Source of the DNA: Endomychus coccineus
Lineage: Eukaryota > Arthropoda > Insecta > Coleoptera > Endomychidae
Length of the DNA stretch: 64,000 nt
Assembly (NCBI GenBank): GCA_958510875.1
Contig: OY294068.1
Span: forward strand, 200,247,997 to 200,311,996
Direction: 5' to 3'
Shown: positions 44,596 to 56,354 of the stretch, one piece after another
How the letters are laid out: the number at the start of each line of letters is the position of its first letter
Numbering within the stretch: the first letter of the stretch is position 1
Position numbers and translations under genes: made by a program
The notes under the pieces: generated by a model
What the model was told of the DNA's origin: nothing
What the model saw: the letters and a program-made list of their open reading frames with translations, nothing else
The model's database searches: none

Positions 44596-46634
44596 TGGAG
44601 AAGTGTTTATAATCAGGTAAATCCAAATATCGCCTATAATCAGTTTATAAATAAATTGAATACCACCATAAATCTAATAGTCCAACCAAAAATTGTGAAC
44701 CAACGTAATAAACATAATATTTGGATTACCAAAGGAATCAGAGTATCGTGCAAAAATAAAAGAAAATTGTTTAAACAAATTATACTAGGCTCTATAGCAT
44801 CAGAATATTACAAGCAGTACTGTAGTATCTTAAAAAATGTAATAATTGAAGCTAAGAAAATGTGCAATATCGGGTACATTCTATCCTCGAAAAATAAATG
44901 CAAGGCTACTTGGAGTGTAGTAAATGAATATCTAGGGAAAAATGTCTCTGACAGAAACATAAATATTCTCAAACACATTAAAGTGAACTCGGCATCTGAA
45001 ACTGACTGTTTGGATTTTGTAAATGCATTTTTCATTCAATCCGGACCAATAGAAGAAACACAAAGACCTTTAGCGAATTTGAAACTTGAAAATTCCACCA
45101 ACAAAAGCATTTTCTTAAAGCCAACAGTTGCAAATGAAGTTTATAATATTATCATGATGCTCAAAAATTCTTCAACCATTGGAGAGGATGAGATTCCCAT
45201 GAATGTCCTGAAAAAAGTAGCACACATCATAGCAGAACCTATAAGCTTTATAATTAACTTAACCTTTACAACTGGGATATTTCCAGAAAAATTAAAAACT
45301 GCTAAGATCAAGCCAGTTTTCAAAAAAGGCTCAAGATGTGATATAGACAATTATCGTCCAATTGCAATACTCTCAAACCTGAGCACAATCTTTGAGAAAG
45401 CTATACATGGAAGGTTTATCAATTTCACTGAAAATGAGTCTCTTCTCTCCGACTCCCAAAACGGATTTAGAAAGCGGAGAACTACCACTAGGGCAATATA
45501 TGTAGCTCTTGGCGAAATCATAAATTTTCTTAACAACAGAAAACATACATTGGCAATATGCATAGATCTATCCAAGGCTTTCGATTGCGTAAACCATGAC
45601 ATATTAATTACTAAAATGGAGCAGTATGGTTTCAGGGGTGTATCTCTGCAACTAATAAAATCTTATCTTAGCAATAGAAATCAATATGTAACAGAAATAA
45701 ATGATCTTGGCCAAAACGTAAGTTCCAGCAAAATTATAAATACTAAAGGTGTACCGCAAGGTTCGATCCTGGGGCCCTTATTATTTCTGCTGTATATAAA
45801 CGATTTACCCGAAATAATAGCTTATATCCTTGTTTAGTTCACGGATGATACATCCTTGATATTTGGTGAAAATACAGACAAAGAGCTTGAAGACAAAATC
45901 CTAGATTCACTGAAACTGGTTCAAAGCTGGTTTACTGAGAATAAATTAAAAATGAACGTAAATAAAACGCAGCTAATTGAATTTTCCCATAAGCATACAC
46001 AAAATCATCTTAATATTATTATAAATGACACTACTTTGACGCCAGTTAATAGTGTCAAATTCCTAGGGGTAGTAATTGATTCAAGGTTAAACTGGCATCA
46101 TCACATTGATGTTTTAGCAGGAAACCTCTTCAAATTCTGCTATGCTATTAGAGTACTAAGACTTACGGTTGACTTAGCAACATATTTTACTGTCTATCAT
46201 AGCCATGTAGAATCCCGAATTCGCTACGGTATTATTTTCTGGGGTAATTCGACTAACGTGTCAAGAATCTTCATTCTCCAAAAGCTATGCCTCAGAAATA
46301 TCCTTGACTTAAAAAATCGTGAAAGTTGTAAAATACACTTTATCTCGCGAAACATACTTACACTAACAAGTTTATATATATTGGAGTGTGTAAAGTTCGT
46401 AGCACAAAATAAAGATCTATGTGAAGACCAGATAGCTGATCATAAACATAATAATAAATTAAACTTTACCTTCAAAAAAATGTGAAACATTCAATAATCA
46501 AAATCTATAACAAACTTCCGATTCAGGTTCGAGATCTTAATATAAATTCGTTGAAGTATAAGCTTAAACATTTTTTAGCAAGTAGAGGCTACTACACGAT
46601 ACAAGAGTTTCTCTGTGATAAGATAGAAATATAA
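44596..46634 (+). pseudogene. non-LTR reverse transcriptase, one stop and one shift
   Basis: RT blocks in order: [18 protein letters not shown] linker, [110 protein letters not shown] at 45835-45837 then falls exactly before FTDDTSLIF, the catalytic box. The frame then runs on (KFLGVVIDSRLNWHHHID, RYGIIFWGNST) to 46485. A +1 shift leads to IIKIYNKLPIQVRDLNINSL and a stop at 46632-46634. The TAG alone would block polymerase activity unless read through. Confidence 0.88.
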
Positions 46635-46939
46635 TACTAGATTTAAGATATTCTATGTACTTATCTGACATGTCCTACGCCAATCGGCAATTTTTAGGAA
46701 CTAATAAAATTATTACTTACTTACTTACTACTTACTATTGCCAGTACTTTTACAAACTGCCGCAATATAAACCAAAATAATATCCACCAATGAGTTGTAA
46801 AGACAGCTCTTCCTGCTAGCTGTGTTTTAACAACTGTACAGACGGAATTTAACCCTGTCGTTCCCCAGAAACGTGCGCTTGAATTAACACCAGTTTTCTG
46901 CATATTGTTTACCCCTTCATACAAACTTGGTGTGTTACT

Positions 46940-47285
46940 TTCCAGTTGAAGGACAGCTAGAGTCCAATCAATTCCAAAAAGAGAAAAGATGACCCTTGCA
47001 AATAATTATAGACCCTTTGCACTACTTTCTGTGACCCCTAAAGTGATAAGAGAAAGTAATCGACATCGAGCCAACCCAATACCTGGAGAGTTCCAAAATC
47101 AACAGGAGATTTGCTTGTCTACATAACACATGTTTGGCAGAAATTTATAGAAAAACATGGGAAATCTATAGCTGTATCATTGGATATCTTTAAAGCATTT
47201 GATCGAGTCTGACACCAAAGTCTTCTTTGAAAACTTCCGTCATTATGGCTTGCCTTGTCTCAACTTTGCCCTTTCGTGTAGTCAA
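46940..47285 (+). pseudogene. non-LTR RT fragment (Jockey-like)
   Basis: Decayed KDDPxxNYRPxALLSVTPKV text is followed by TGDLLVYITHVWQKFIEKHG, KSIAVSLDIFKAFDRV, stop, HQSLL. Same family as 14.9-15.9 and 50.5-50.8 kb. Ends where the Helentron copy 2 begins. Confidence 0.7.
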
Positions 47286-47302
47286 AATATAAAAAAAAAA
47301 TG

Positions 47303-48614
47303 AAACGTGTGGCACTCGGGGACTGCCGTGGTAAAGCTATTGCATAGCACTACGCCACTGGAAAAAGTTGGGCGGAAAAACATCCACTACCCCTTCAAAA
47401 TCTTCACGAATTATGAGTAAAAATTTTTCGATCGCATAGAACATAGCTTGCTATGAGTAGAAAATGTTCGCAAAAGATATTTTCTATACGATAAACGATT
47501 TCGGAGATATTTGCAAAAAACGAAATTTTTGTTTCAATTACTGTATCTCATAAACTAAGCGTCTGCATATATGTTAATAGGAACTTTTTTCCTCAAAATC
47601 AAATTTTCTATCGACTGTTGAACATATAGTATAGTACCAAAAGACGCCACGTAGGGGAAACATAAAAGGCGTCACGTAAGAGTATCATCTTGATCTCTGT
47701 GAAGAGTATTCTGTGACAAGCATAGATAACTCTACTACCGGTATGTAGTAGATGGTTATCTATGGTGACAGTTACTTGCAAACACAATTTTATACGAAAG
47801 TTTTAACGTTCAGATCTCGATAACGCTTCCGGCTCCGGGATTTTCACGTGGCCTATCGAAATTAGAAGGTTCGAATTGTATAAAAACACAATTGCATGAA
47901 CGCCAGACGTCTTATGTAATCAGCTACGAACGCAAACATTTTGACATATGCCTCCAGGAGCTCGCTGCACGTAAGTTAGAGTTTATACATTTTACCTCTA
48001 TTTTGTTAATTTGGGGCCGTTTCGAACCCCGTGCGGCCGGCGCCAGTTGTAATAAAGTATTTTGGGCTATGGGCCGCTAGCTTTTACCCGCTTTCGGTAT
48101 ATTTAAGTAGTTAGAAAATTCCCTTTCGTACGTGGCACGTCAGTTGCTAGTAGGTGACAGCTGAGAATACCTAAAACTGTTTTAATTAAATTTTCCTATT
48201 TAATCGACATTTTGGGGCTCGAGACTATGCTATTTAGTTGGCCCCGTTCATAAACTAACGACATGGAGCGAAAAGTCTTCGTTAAGACGTTCTATGTACC
48301 GTAAATTTGCAATTTTCTAACTCGCGAGCTACGCGCTTCTCACGTGAACGTCATTCGATTTATCGAAAATTAACCAATTCAAAACAGTTTTCGACCCAGT
48401 TTGGCGCTATCACGACCTTTTAAAAGGTTCAAAGTTAACATTTCGAAACATTTCGACAATTTTAAGCTCGGCCGAGCTACATGGTAGGCGGAGTGGTGGG
48501 TGTCAGGATATTTCGTTAAGCTATTTCCGTTACGGTATTTGTGTTTGGTTTTTTTTTTTTGATTCGGTCGCCGCGCTCAAAGCCCGCGATAAAAGCTATA
48601 TGCAATAGCTTAAA
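47303..48614. mobile_element. non-autonomous Helentron, copy 2
   Basis: Begins acgtgtggcactcggggact, continuing gccgtggtaaagctattgca, and ends gattcggtcgccgcgctcaa, continuing agcccgcgataaaagctata, tgcaatagctt. No coding sequence. 47820-47990 repeats the block seen in copies 1 and 3 (ttttcacgtggcctatcgaa, attagaaggttcgaat). Unique interior sequence includes a hairpin at 47721-47764. It lies between two fragments of non-LTR retrotransposon. Confidence 0.72.
47721..47764. repeat. strong hairpin inside Helentron copy 2
   Basis: catagataac and tctactac pair with gtagtaga and gttatctatg around a six-base loop; a two-base bulge lies on one side. About 18 pairs. Confidence 0.7.
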
Positions 48615-48617
48615 ACA

Positions 48618-49215
48618 TCTTTCAGATAATCATGCTGTAAGGACTCTGGAGTCTCTCTACAACTACACATTGAAACTGTGGCCGCGGGTACCACGGACCG
48701 CTAGTTTCGGTCAGTATGTCGGTGCGTTTGTACCTCGCGGTCGCGGAAAAATTTGTAATTGGCTGCTGAAAATCACTGTGCTCAGTGTCCTCCCAGAGTT
48801 ACTGGATAAGCAATGGCTCTCAGTTTGTCATGGTCCCTCAGCTATGAAGCAGGCGAAACTTCATATTGCCGAATTATCGCCACAAACCCTCGAAAATCGT
48901 TCTCTTTTTGAACAGAAGAGACATAAAACTGGTGAGAGGATTTTTTACAGGACACTATCATCTGAATGAACATCTACACTTAATGGGCATTGATGAAGAC
49001 CCAGGTTGTAGTAGATGCGGACAGGCGGACGCTTGCTGGACTGCGTTTTCTATCAAATGGCACACAATAGGCCCAATCAAGCGGTCTAATGGCTCTTGAC
49101 TCGTCATTCCCCGTTTTGGTTGATTGATTGAACTACAGATCACTGCTTGGTTCTCGGTAATTGGGAGTTATCCATTATATGTGCCTAGTATGTAATAAGA
49201 GCTGAATAAATAAAA
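48618..49215 (+). pseudogene. non-LTR RNase H and terminal Cys region, with 3' end
   Basis: LSDNHAVRTLESLYNYTLKL (RNase H with DxxAAxxALxS) is followed by a decayed VGAFVPRGRGKICN in place of WVPGHxGxxGN. After a shift comes LVRGFFTGHYHLNEHLHLMG, IDEDPGCSRCGQAD, the TGHxxLxxHLxxMG...CxxC region found after RNase H in R1/Jockey elements. The 3' part (aatcaagcggtctaatgg, ccccgttttggttgattgat) recurs at 55.1 kb. An A/T-rich tail ends near 49225. Confidence 0.75.
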
Positions 49216-49229
49216 TAAAATTGAATTTA

Positions 49230-50075
49230 AATAAGGTTCCAGCAACAAACATAAACGTGTATCATCTCAAACCGACTTGTCTCGATCATAAAAAATAATT
49301 ACTTCCTCGTAGACCTTCGATGAAGGACAGTCCTTTTTACTATATCAAATATGCCATTGATGTCTTCGCCAATGCATTATTTTTAAAACAGTGACAGTAA
49401 CTTACAAGGAAGAATTTTATTATTTCTTTTGTAGTAGCTATACTCTTGAAGATCTGATTGCTATCCGTGAAAAACAAAACCAGATATGACATAGAGATTT
49501 GAACAAAAGAAAACAGGCCTCCTATAGAGTTCGCCCTCCTGCTGTGTTAAATGGAGGATTGTAAGAGCAGAGGCGTGCCGTACCAAATTTTTCGAATATA
49601 TATTTCATTCCTCTAGCCGAAGTTTTACATCCAGAATTCTAAATGAATGATGAGGTTGACTAAATAATTCGATACAGATGTGTCTCAAAAATAAAGGCAA
49701 TTTTTAATATTATAATGCAATCATGTGAGTTGAAAATTTAGTTGTTTCTTCTAGTAACTCTCGGTGTACTACGCTGAATAACTTCTCATTCTGATTTTCC
49801 TTCATATTACACTTCTCCATCAAGTATGATAGCTTTTTTATCTTCACAAAGTTCTTTGCAATATGCTCATGATGTACATTGTATATTTCTGTCTTTTTCC
49901 ATTCTCTATTATCTTATTCTTTAAAGACATCGAAAACAACAATAGAAATGTCGAACTTAAGCTTGCTAAGCTGTCAATCAAATAATTATAAACTACTAAT
50001 GACGTTTTGTTTCGAAGCCATCTCTGTTAAGGAAAATTGGGTCCCGGGTTTCAATATAATTCCCTGGCTATTCTT
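49230..50075. other. no recognisable feature
   Basis: AT-rich sequence. The short open frames carry no motif. Confidence 0.45.
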
Positions 50076-50078
50076 ATG

Positions 50079-50480
50079 AAAGAGAGTGTTAAGATTACAG
50101 CGATTATAATATTTGAATTGTATATCAACAAAATTAGGCTAGTAGGTTAGGTAAGGTTAGGCTATGTTAGGTTATAAACAAACGGGGTACAATAAACAAT
50201 CATTATTAGTTATTATGAAAGCGTTGGGATTAGCGCGATTACAATATTTACATTCTATATCAACAAAGTTAGGTTAGGTTAGGTTAGAAAAGAAGGAGGT
50301 TAAATGAACAATCTTTACAGTTATTATGTGAATGTTAAGATTAACACGATTACAATATTTGCATTATATATCAACAAAGTTAGGTTAGTAGGTTAGGTTA
50401 GGTTAGATTAGGTTAGGTTAGGTTAAGTTAAAAACAAAGGGAGTATAATAAACAATCATTATTGGTTATTACAAGAGTGT
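50079..50480. repeat. three-unit minisatellite containing TTAGG telomeric motifs
   Basis: Three direct units begin near 50079, 50217 and 50328. Each holds gttaagatta-like text, cgattacaatatttgcatt, atatcaacaaagttagg, a run of imperfect TTAGG units (for example ttaggttaggttaggttag at 50269 and 50381-50425) and aataaacaatcattattggt. TTAGG is the ancestral insect telomere repeat. No coding content. Confidence 0.85.
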
Positions 50481-50484
50481 TAAA

Positions 50485-50830
50485 AGCCGTTGGGATGTAG
50501 AATAGCTTGCTTCAATCTGTCTCTGCCTCGCTCCTCTGGCTTCATCGGATGTATAGGATGTATAGGGGCTCTAGATGATGAATCGGTATGAACTGTACCA
50601 TCATTTGCAAAGCTATAGACGGGACAGAAATAAATTTGGTGCCAAGACAGATCCCTGTGGAACACCAGCGTTGATATTGAGGCAGCAAACCATATGACGG
50701 AAGTTTCCCAAGTAGGCTGTGGTACCAGACTCGATCAAATGCTTTGGAGATATTCAATGCTACAGCTTTGGTGTTTTGAACCAAGTAGATATCGTATTTT
50801 TTCCGATAGGACCATTCATACTATCCTATA
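50485..50830 (-). pseudogene. non-LTR RT fragment (Jockey-like)
   Basis: The minus strand reads YLVQNTKAVALNISKAFDRV, WYHSLLGKLPSYGL (motif A and after). It then shifts to INAGVPQ-like text and FANDGTVHTDSSSR (FADD box with one Asp changed to Asn). It abuts the TTAGG minisatellite on its 3' side. Confidence 0.72.
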
Positions 50831-50834
50831 GACT

Positions 50835-52290
50835 CAGGACTATACCAATTTGGATTTGATGTTCAAAGTAGTCTTTCAATTTTTATATGTTATTGTTTTA
50901 AGCAGCAATGTTTTGAACAAACGAACTGGGTAAACATTAGACTTATCATTATTTGTAACCAGCCATTTACTGTCAGATAGCTTTTCGAACTGTCCTGGTC
51001 GGTTTTAGGAAATACCGTCTAGTTAAATTGCCTTCGTCCTGTAGGATCTACTCTAAAATTGTTGAGAATTCTCAGATAGATAAAGCTTGATAATCATTTC
51101 GAAGGTCTTTTTGTAGGTGTCTGTGTATTTCATCTGTAGCAGCTCTGTCAGAGGAAATCTCTGGATCGGAAAATGGATCAAATTTGATTTTATATGATTG
51201 AATATATGCTTTTTCACAAACATTTTATAGAGCGTTCTTTATCTCCTGAGTTCTTTCCTCGTATTGAAAGTATAATCTTCGAGATTTGACGGAGAGCTTC
51301 GATGAAAATTCATGGATTGTTATAACGTAGCATTTTCAATTAGAAACATTGTCTCCATAAACTATCCCTCAACTTCTTCGTATTTTGTGGCATTAAGTTT
51401 TGGAATTCTTGTCTAGTATCTTTTAAAACTCATTTTTAAATATTACCAATACGTATCTGTAATTTTGACATGAGAAATCATATTAATCTTACACCTTGTT
51501 AGGTCTTGAGTAATCTCAATATCAGATGAAATTAGTAATTATATATATTTTTTATCCAATCGCAGGCTTTAATTAATTGCAGAAAAAATCTTTCGTACAT
51601 GAATTTTAAAAAGATTCATCTACTCGACAAATTTCGGACTATAATTCGAGCACTTGGGAGATTATAAGTGAAAATTACGAATCAATGTTAACCTGTTGCT
51701 AAGATCATTCTAGTTTCAAGAATTATTATATAGTTGGTAACACGTTTGATTCGATCAGGAATGCGTTTCATTATTCGATGAATTAATTAAAATACCAAAC
51801 CAGTCATTTTATATTCACATTTTTGAAACATTTACACAAGACTGTTCCATCTGATATCTTCGAGTTGAGTCAATCATAACGAAATAACTGTTTCGAACGA
51901 TTACTTTTCGTCATTCGATCGCCAAGTGAAGAAAATTATGTTAATTGCATCGAAAATTGTATCTAGGATTCTAATGTATCATTACGTTCCGAGAACTAGA
52001 AGGTATATTGGATAGAATGTCATTAGGTTCGTTGTATTTGTCTGTTTTTCCAGCGGCGTGCGCTACATGAGAGCAAACGAAGCATCGCTTCCAAACTCCA
52101 TAGTACCCTGCTATAGGTGATGTTTATTTATTTTGTTTTTTACTAAAGGATTCCACCGCTATATTCGCTAAACACCGTTTAGTTACTCGATAACAGTCGA
52201 TCGTTGACTGGCAGAGTGGGAGCTGGCAGTTGGAAGCATATCAACAATTTCCTTATGCCTGTAATCTCCAAGCCTTCAAGAAAAATACGA
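50835..52290. other. no recognisable gene
   Basis: 50990-51430 may hold decayed retrotransposon sequence on the minus strand (no firm motif). 51430-52200 is unique-looking and AT-rich, without evident repeats. Confidence 0.4.
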
Positions 52291-52299
52291 ATGCCTATC

Positions 52300-53245
52300 T
52301 CCTCTGCCTAAATCCAACTGAAAAATCTAAGAGCAGTGTTAGTGATATCGGAATTCCTCAGGGATTGCCGGGCCAATACTATTCATGGTTTTCTTAAACG
52401 ATTTCAACAAGATTACTGAATAAGGCATTTGAAAATGCTTCATCATGGTTCGCATAAAATCAATTAATATTAAATGAAGACAAAACAAGCAGAACAGACC
52501 ACTGTAAATAAGAGATACCAAAGCACATGGAGATAAAAAAATAAGAACATTGAAATACAAGACTACACAAAGTTTCTAACTTCCTCAAGTGGCACCAAAA
52601 CACTAAATATCTATCTAAAAAGCAAAACGGTGTTGCAACAAGAGTTCTTGCAAAATATATGAACGAAAAAACGCTGAAAACTATATACCACACAAACTTT
52701 GAATCGGTACGGCATAATCTTCTGGGGGAATAGCTCAAATTTGGAAAAAGTTTTTGTATTACAAAAAAGGATTATAAGAATTGTACATAAAATGAGCTAT
52801 AGGGAATCTTGCAGAGGAACATTCAAACAAAAGAGAATATTGACAGTATATGCGCGTCGTACATGTTTGAGTGATGTTTTTTATTAAAAACAAAAACGAC
52901 TGTATAGTAGACAATACAAACCATGAGTATGAAATCACAGCTGTAAATATACATTATCCTATTCATACGTTAACCTTAAGTGAAAAAAGTTCTTTCTATA
53001 TGTGCTTTAAAATGTATAATAAACTTCCAAATGCTATTAAAAATATTGAGAATCCAGGAAGTTTTAAGAGACGTGTAAGTGAACTTTCGATGGACAGAGA
53101 ACCCTATAATTGGGAAGAATATTTTGGAAGAGTACTGTAGGTAGCAGTTTGTTTTAATGTGACGTAATTTCATTGTGTTATTGTAAATGGGCATTCGCTA
53201 AGATGAAGAAAGATTATTATTATTATTTATTTCACTGCTGTATCA
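52300..53245 (+). pseudogene. non-LTR RT, 3' half, with ATT tail
   Basis: DIGIPQGLPGPILFMVFLND (RT motif B), decayed text, then RYGIIFWGNSSNLEKVFVLQ, KRIIRIVHKMSYRESCR. A shift leads to CFKMYNKLPNAIKNIENPGS and FKRRVSELSM and a stop at 53140. The 3' end finishes in (ATT)n at 53212-53230, directly before Helentron copy 3. The catalytic FADD box is deleted. Confidence 0.78.
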
Positions 53246-53275
53246 CACGATATAGACAAAGCATAGAAAAAAAAT

Positions 53276-54466
53276 ACGTGTGGCACTCGGGGACTGCCGC
53301 GGTAAACCTATTGCATAGCATTTTTTCTCAACTTATGCAATTATAATTATTTTTTTTTTTAATTTATGCAGTATTTTTTTTTCTTTGATATTTCAATTCA
53401 AGTTTTTTCTTTGATATTAATTCAAGTTACACTTTTTGAGCGTGGTGACCGATAAGAAAACAATTTTTTTTCTTTTATTGAATACATGAGAAGTTAATAT
53501 CATGTGTAGGCCATTTCTAAGTTTGCATGAGCACGCACAAATATCTCCAACAAATGAGCACCTAACATTAGCATCGCTAACGTGTGCAATATTTATTTCA
53601 ATATTCGGAGTCATAATATTAGTTACATTATTATTATTTTGGTAAATAGCTACCCCACCTTCTGGAACAGTGTCTCGTTTGAATTGAACAATACAATTGA
53701 AATTAGGTATTTCAATCAGATTATCATGCGCCATGCAAGTTTCGGTAAGAAGTAACACATTTGTTTGTCTCGTAACTGAATCTTGTAAATCGTATTTGTG
53801 ACTATGTAGACTTTGGCAATTGAAAGTCATTTTTGAAATGCCATTTCTATTACTAATGAACTCTAAGACACTTTGAGCTGTCGTCTGAACACTATTTAAA
53901 GGCAGTCTTTTGAATTCTTGCAACAAAGATGCAGCCGATGCAGCTTGCCTTCGATTATTATAAAAGTAGAATGTAGAATTATCGTTTTTTGTCGTGATAT
54001 ACAATTTTTCAATATTAGTCACCCGAGAGAGCGCAACATAAACGCGATAAAAGCTATATGCAATATATGCAATAGCTTAATAGAAACAGGTACTCTCAGG
54101 TCTCTGCTACGCGCGTCTAACGTATAAACTCTGACGCGTAGCGAGCTCCTAGAGGCATATGTCAAAATGATTTCGTTCGTAGCTAATTACATAGGACATC
54201 TGGAGTTCATGCAATTATGTTTTTAGATAATTCGAACCTTCTAATTTCGATAGGCCCCGTGAAAATCCCGGAGTCTAAAGCGCTAGAGTGTTATAACATT
54301 CGTATAAAATAGGGAAATTTCTCACTTTTAGAAACTTCAAATTAATTAATTAATTTGACACATGTTAGGTGTTTAGGTCTTACATTATTTTTTTCGTTAC
54401 GGAATTTCTTGATTCGGTCGCCGCGCTCAAAGCCCGCGATAAAAGTTATATGCAATAGCTTAAAAA
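53276..54466 (-). mobile_element. Helentron-type element, internally deleted, copy 3
   Basis: Ends as in copy 2: acgtgtggcactcggggact at the low end, gattcggtcgccgcgctcaa...tgcaatagctt at the high end. The gene is on the minus strand (53417-54043). 54080-54360 is the repeat block shared with 41.2-41.6 and 30.7-31.06 kb. It inserted next to a retrotransposon ATT tail. Confidence 0.75.
53417..54043 (-). pseudogene. Helentron helicase C-terminus and endonuclease, deleted
   Basis: VYVALSRVTNIEKLYITTKN is followed, without the stop found in copy 1, by RRQAASAASLLQEFKRLPLN, ISKMTFNCQSLHSHKYDLQD, NVLLLTETCMAHDN and EGGVAIYQN. After CKLRNGLHM the endonuclease is cut by a deletion and runs into the 3' terminal sequence (KIVFLSVTTLKKCNLN). 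The GDFN and DH blocks are gone, so nuclease activity is lost although the frame is open. Confidence 0.8.
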
Positions 54467-54864
54467 CACTCGACTGCGCTTTTAGAATTAATACGAAAAG
54501 TTTATATAAACTGCGGTCGCCACCGTTTAGTTTTCGAGATAGTTCAAATTCAATTTCAAGACAGAATTTTCTCAAATATCGTAGACATTTTTCAACGTAC
54601 TGCATTGAAAATTGGTGTATGAGAAAGCAGTTTTATTGTAACCATTAGATGACGCGCTGTATTATACTACATTAAAGTGAATATGTGGGACGATATTCCT
54701 TTGAATTTGAGGAGGGCTTGAGCAATATTCATCATTTTTCCTAAATTTATAAATTTTTCATGAAATACCCTATTTGAAGGGTTGTTTTTAAGATTGAAGG
54801 GGTGAAGAGGGTTTTGCCTTTCGGTTTCAATAGTCATGAATGATCCTTAAGGTGTTAGGTATCG

Positions 54865-55170
54865 AATGCAATGCTCCCCACTCTCAGAGAGCTACTGGAT
54901 AGACAGGGGCTTCTCGCAAGACAAGAAACTGCCCCTCATATCCTAGTAGAATGTCCAACCTTAGCTTCTTTCAGGCCACAACATCTCGGTAGCCCGTACA
55001 TGCTGTCTAAGGCCATAAGAGACATCAGTTCATGTAGAATCTCAGCATTCGGTGCTACCTTAGGACTGCTGAACTGAGCCTTGTATCAAGGGGGGCACAA
55101 TGGACCCAATCAAACGGTCTAAAAGTGATCTAGACTTGTCCGACCCCATTTTGGTTGATTGATTGCTTGA
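54865..55170 (+). pseudogene. non-LTR C-terminus and 3' end
   Basis: LLARQETAPHILVECPTLAS and FRPQHLGSPYML give the ETxxHxLxECPxLxxxRxxxLG block that ends R1/Jockey proteins. The 3' UTR (gacccaatcaaacggtctaa, ccccattttggttgattgat) matches 49065-49130, so the two are the same family. Confidence 0.7.
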
Positions 55171-55204
55171 TTTGAATATCATGAAGACACACTCCGAAAA
55201 AGTT

Positions 55205-55285
55205 GGAGTTAAATTAACCCCCACCGGGGATTGAACGCAAACCCTGCCGGATGTTACATGTCACGCCAACCAACTGCATTCGCAC
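55205..55285 (-). mobile_element. tRNA-like SINE head fragment
   Basis: On the minus strand gcagttggttggcgtgacat fits an A box and gcgttcaatccccgg fits a B box, about 40 bases apart. No acceptor stem is evident and no body was recognised, so a SINE head is likelier than a tRNA gene. Confidence 0.45.
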
Positions 55286-55289
55286 GTTT

Positions 55290-56350
55290 CACTTATTTCT
55301 AGTTTATATGTTCATTCAGTGAACAAAAATACTAGTATTGAAATTAAACTGTACTGTATTCAGGATGCAATTTAGTCGTTTAACCTCAATGTGGCCATTA
55401 GCGTTCACTTTCTTCCTGCGATGATGCTCGCCCGAAGAACAGTAGCAGTATTATTCATTTATGGCCAGTTAATTAAATTATATATCAAGATAACGGTTAA
55501 ATAATATGGTATTGGCGAATGACCAGATCTTACAGATTGGCGATTAAATCTACAACGCAATTAAAAAACTAATCACTCGCTTAATGGATTATTTCTATAT
55601 AAATACAATGTTGCAGGAGCTGAGTAACCTATAAAAAGTTGAGATATATAAAATACGCTTCACATAAATTAAATTCCGTAATTTATTCAGAACTATATCA
55701 GACACTATCAAAGCAACTATTATAAAATACTTTAAGCCAGATGTAGCAAGAATTTATGCTAAATTAAGATAGAGTGGCGCCAATTTTTTTCGTATTGTTG
55801 TATTTAGATCTAAATTGTTTAATAATTATTGTTTAGACGCAATTTCCTGGTCAAGTTTATTCGTAAGGAATGTCTACGGCTGATTAGAGAATCCGGTAGA
55901 TTAAGTTCCTTCAGTTTCATTCCTAGAATATCGATAGTCAGAAATACTGAAGTGGCTGCTAGCTTTGATTGATAATATATTTTTATTCGCTTTTTCGATT
56001 TGTTACAACAACTCAGGTTGGTATATCGAGAAAAAAATTCGCTTAGCCTTCGAATGTTTTATATCATAAGCGCATTTATTCTTTTATTAACGGGACGAAC
56101 CCTTTTACAGTATAAAAAATATTGTAAAATATAATGTATCGTAAAAAGAACAAAAATAATATAAAATAACGAGTTCACATTTCAAATATACATACATTCG
56201 TAATTATATAATTTATGTATGTTGAGTCATTTAAAGTCCTTTGAAAAGCAATCAAAGAAATATTCCAAAAATTGAGATTATTTGAATAATGATTTGCCGT
56301 AGTTAAGATACAACAAAATGGAGAGTGCACTTAGTCGAGGAAAATTAACA
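55290..56350. other. no recognisable feature
   Basis: AT-rich unique-looking sequence; nothing supportable. Confidence 0.45.
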
Positions 56351-56354
56351 CAAA

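Larger units (their letters stand above)
43905..46735 (+). mobile_element. non-LTR retrotransposon (CR1/Jockey group), 5' truncated, broken
   Basis: Endonuclease, reverse transcriptase and C-terminal region are all present in order and end in an ACTT-rich tail (46711-46735). ORF1 (Gag-like) is not seen, so it is 5' truncated close to the endonuclease start. Lesions: a shift between endonuclease and RT near 44575, an in-frame TAG at 45835-45837 and a shift near 46484. It is the best-preserved retrotransposon in the window. Confidence 0.88.

Noticed and set aside
54355..54648. 97-codon plus-strand open frame (and the similar start at 48541)
   Set aside because: Both begin in the non-coding Helentron terminal sequence; the shared residues come from the repeat, not from a gene.
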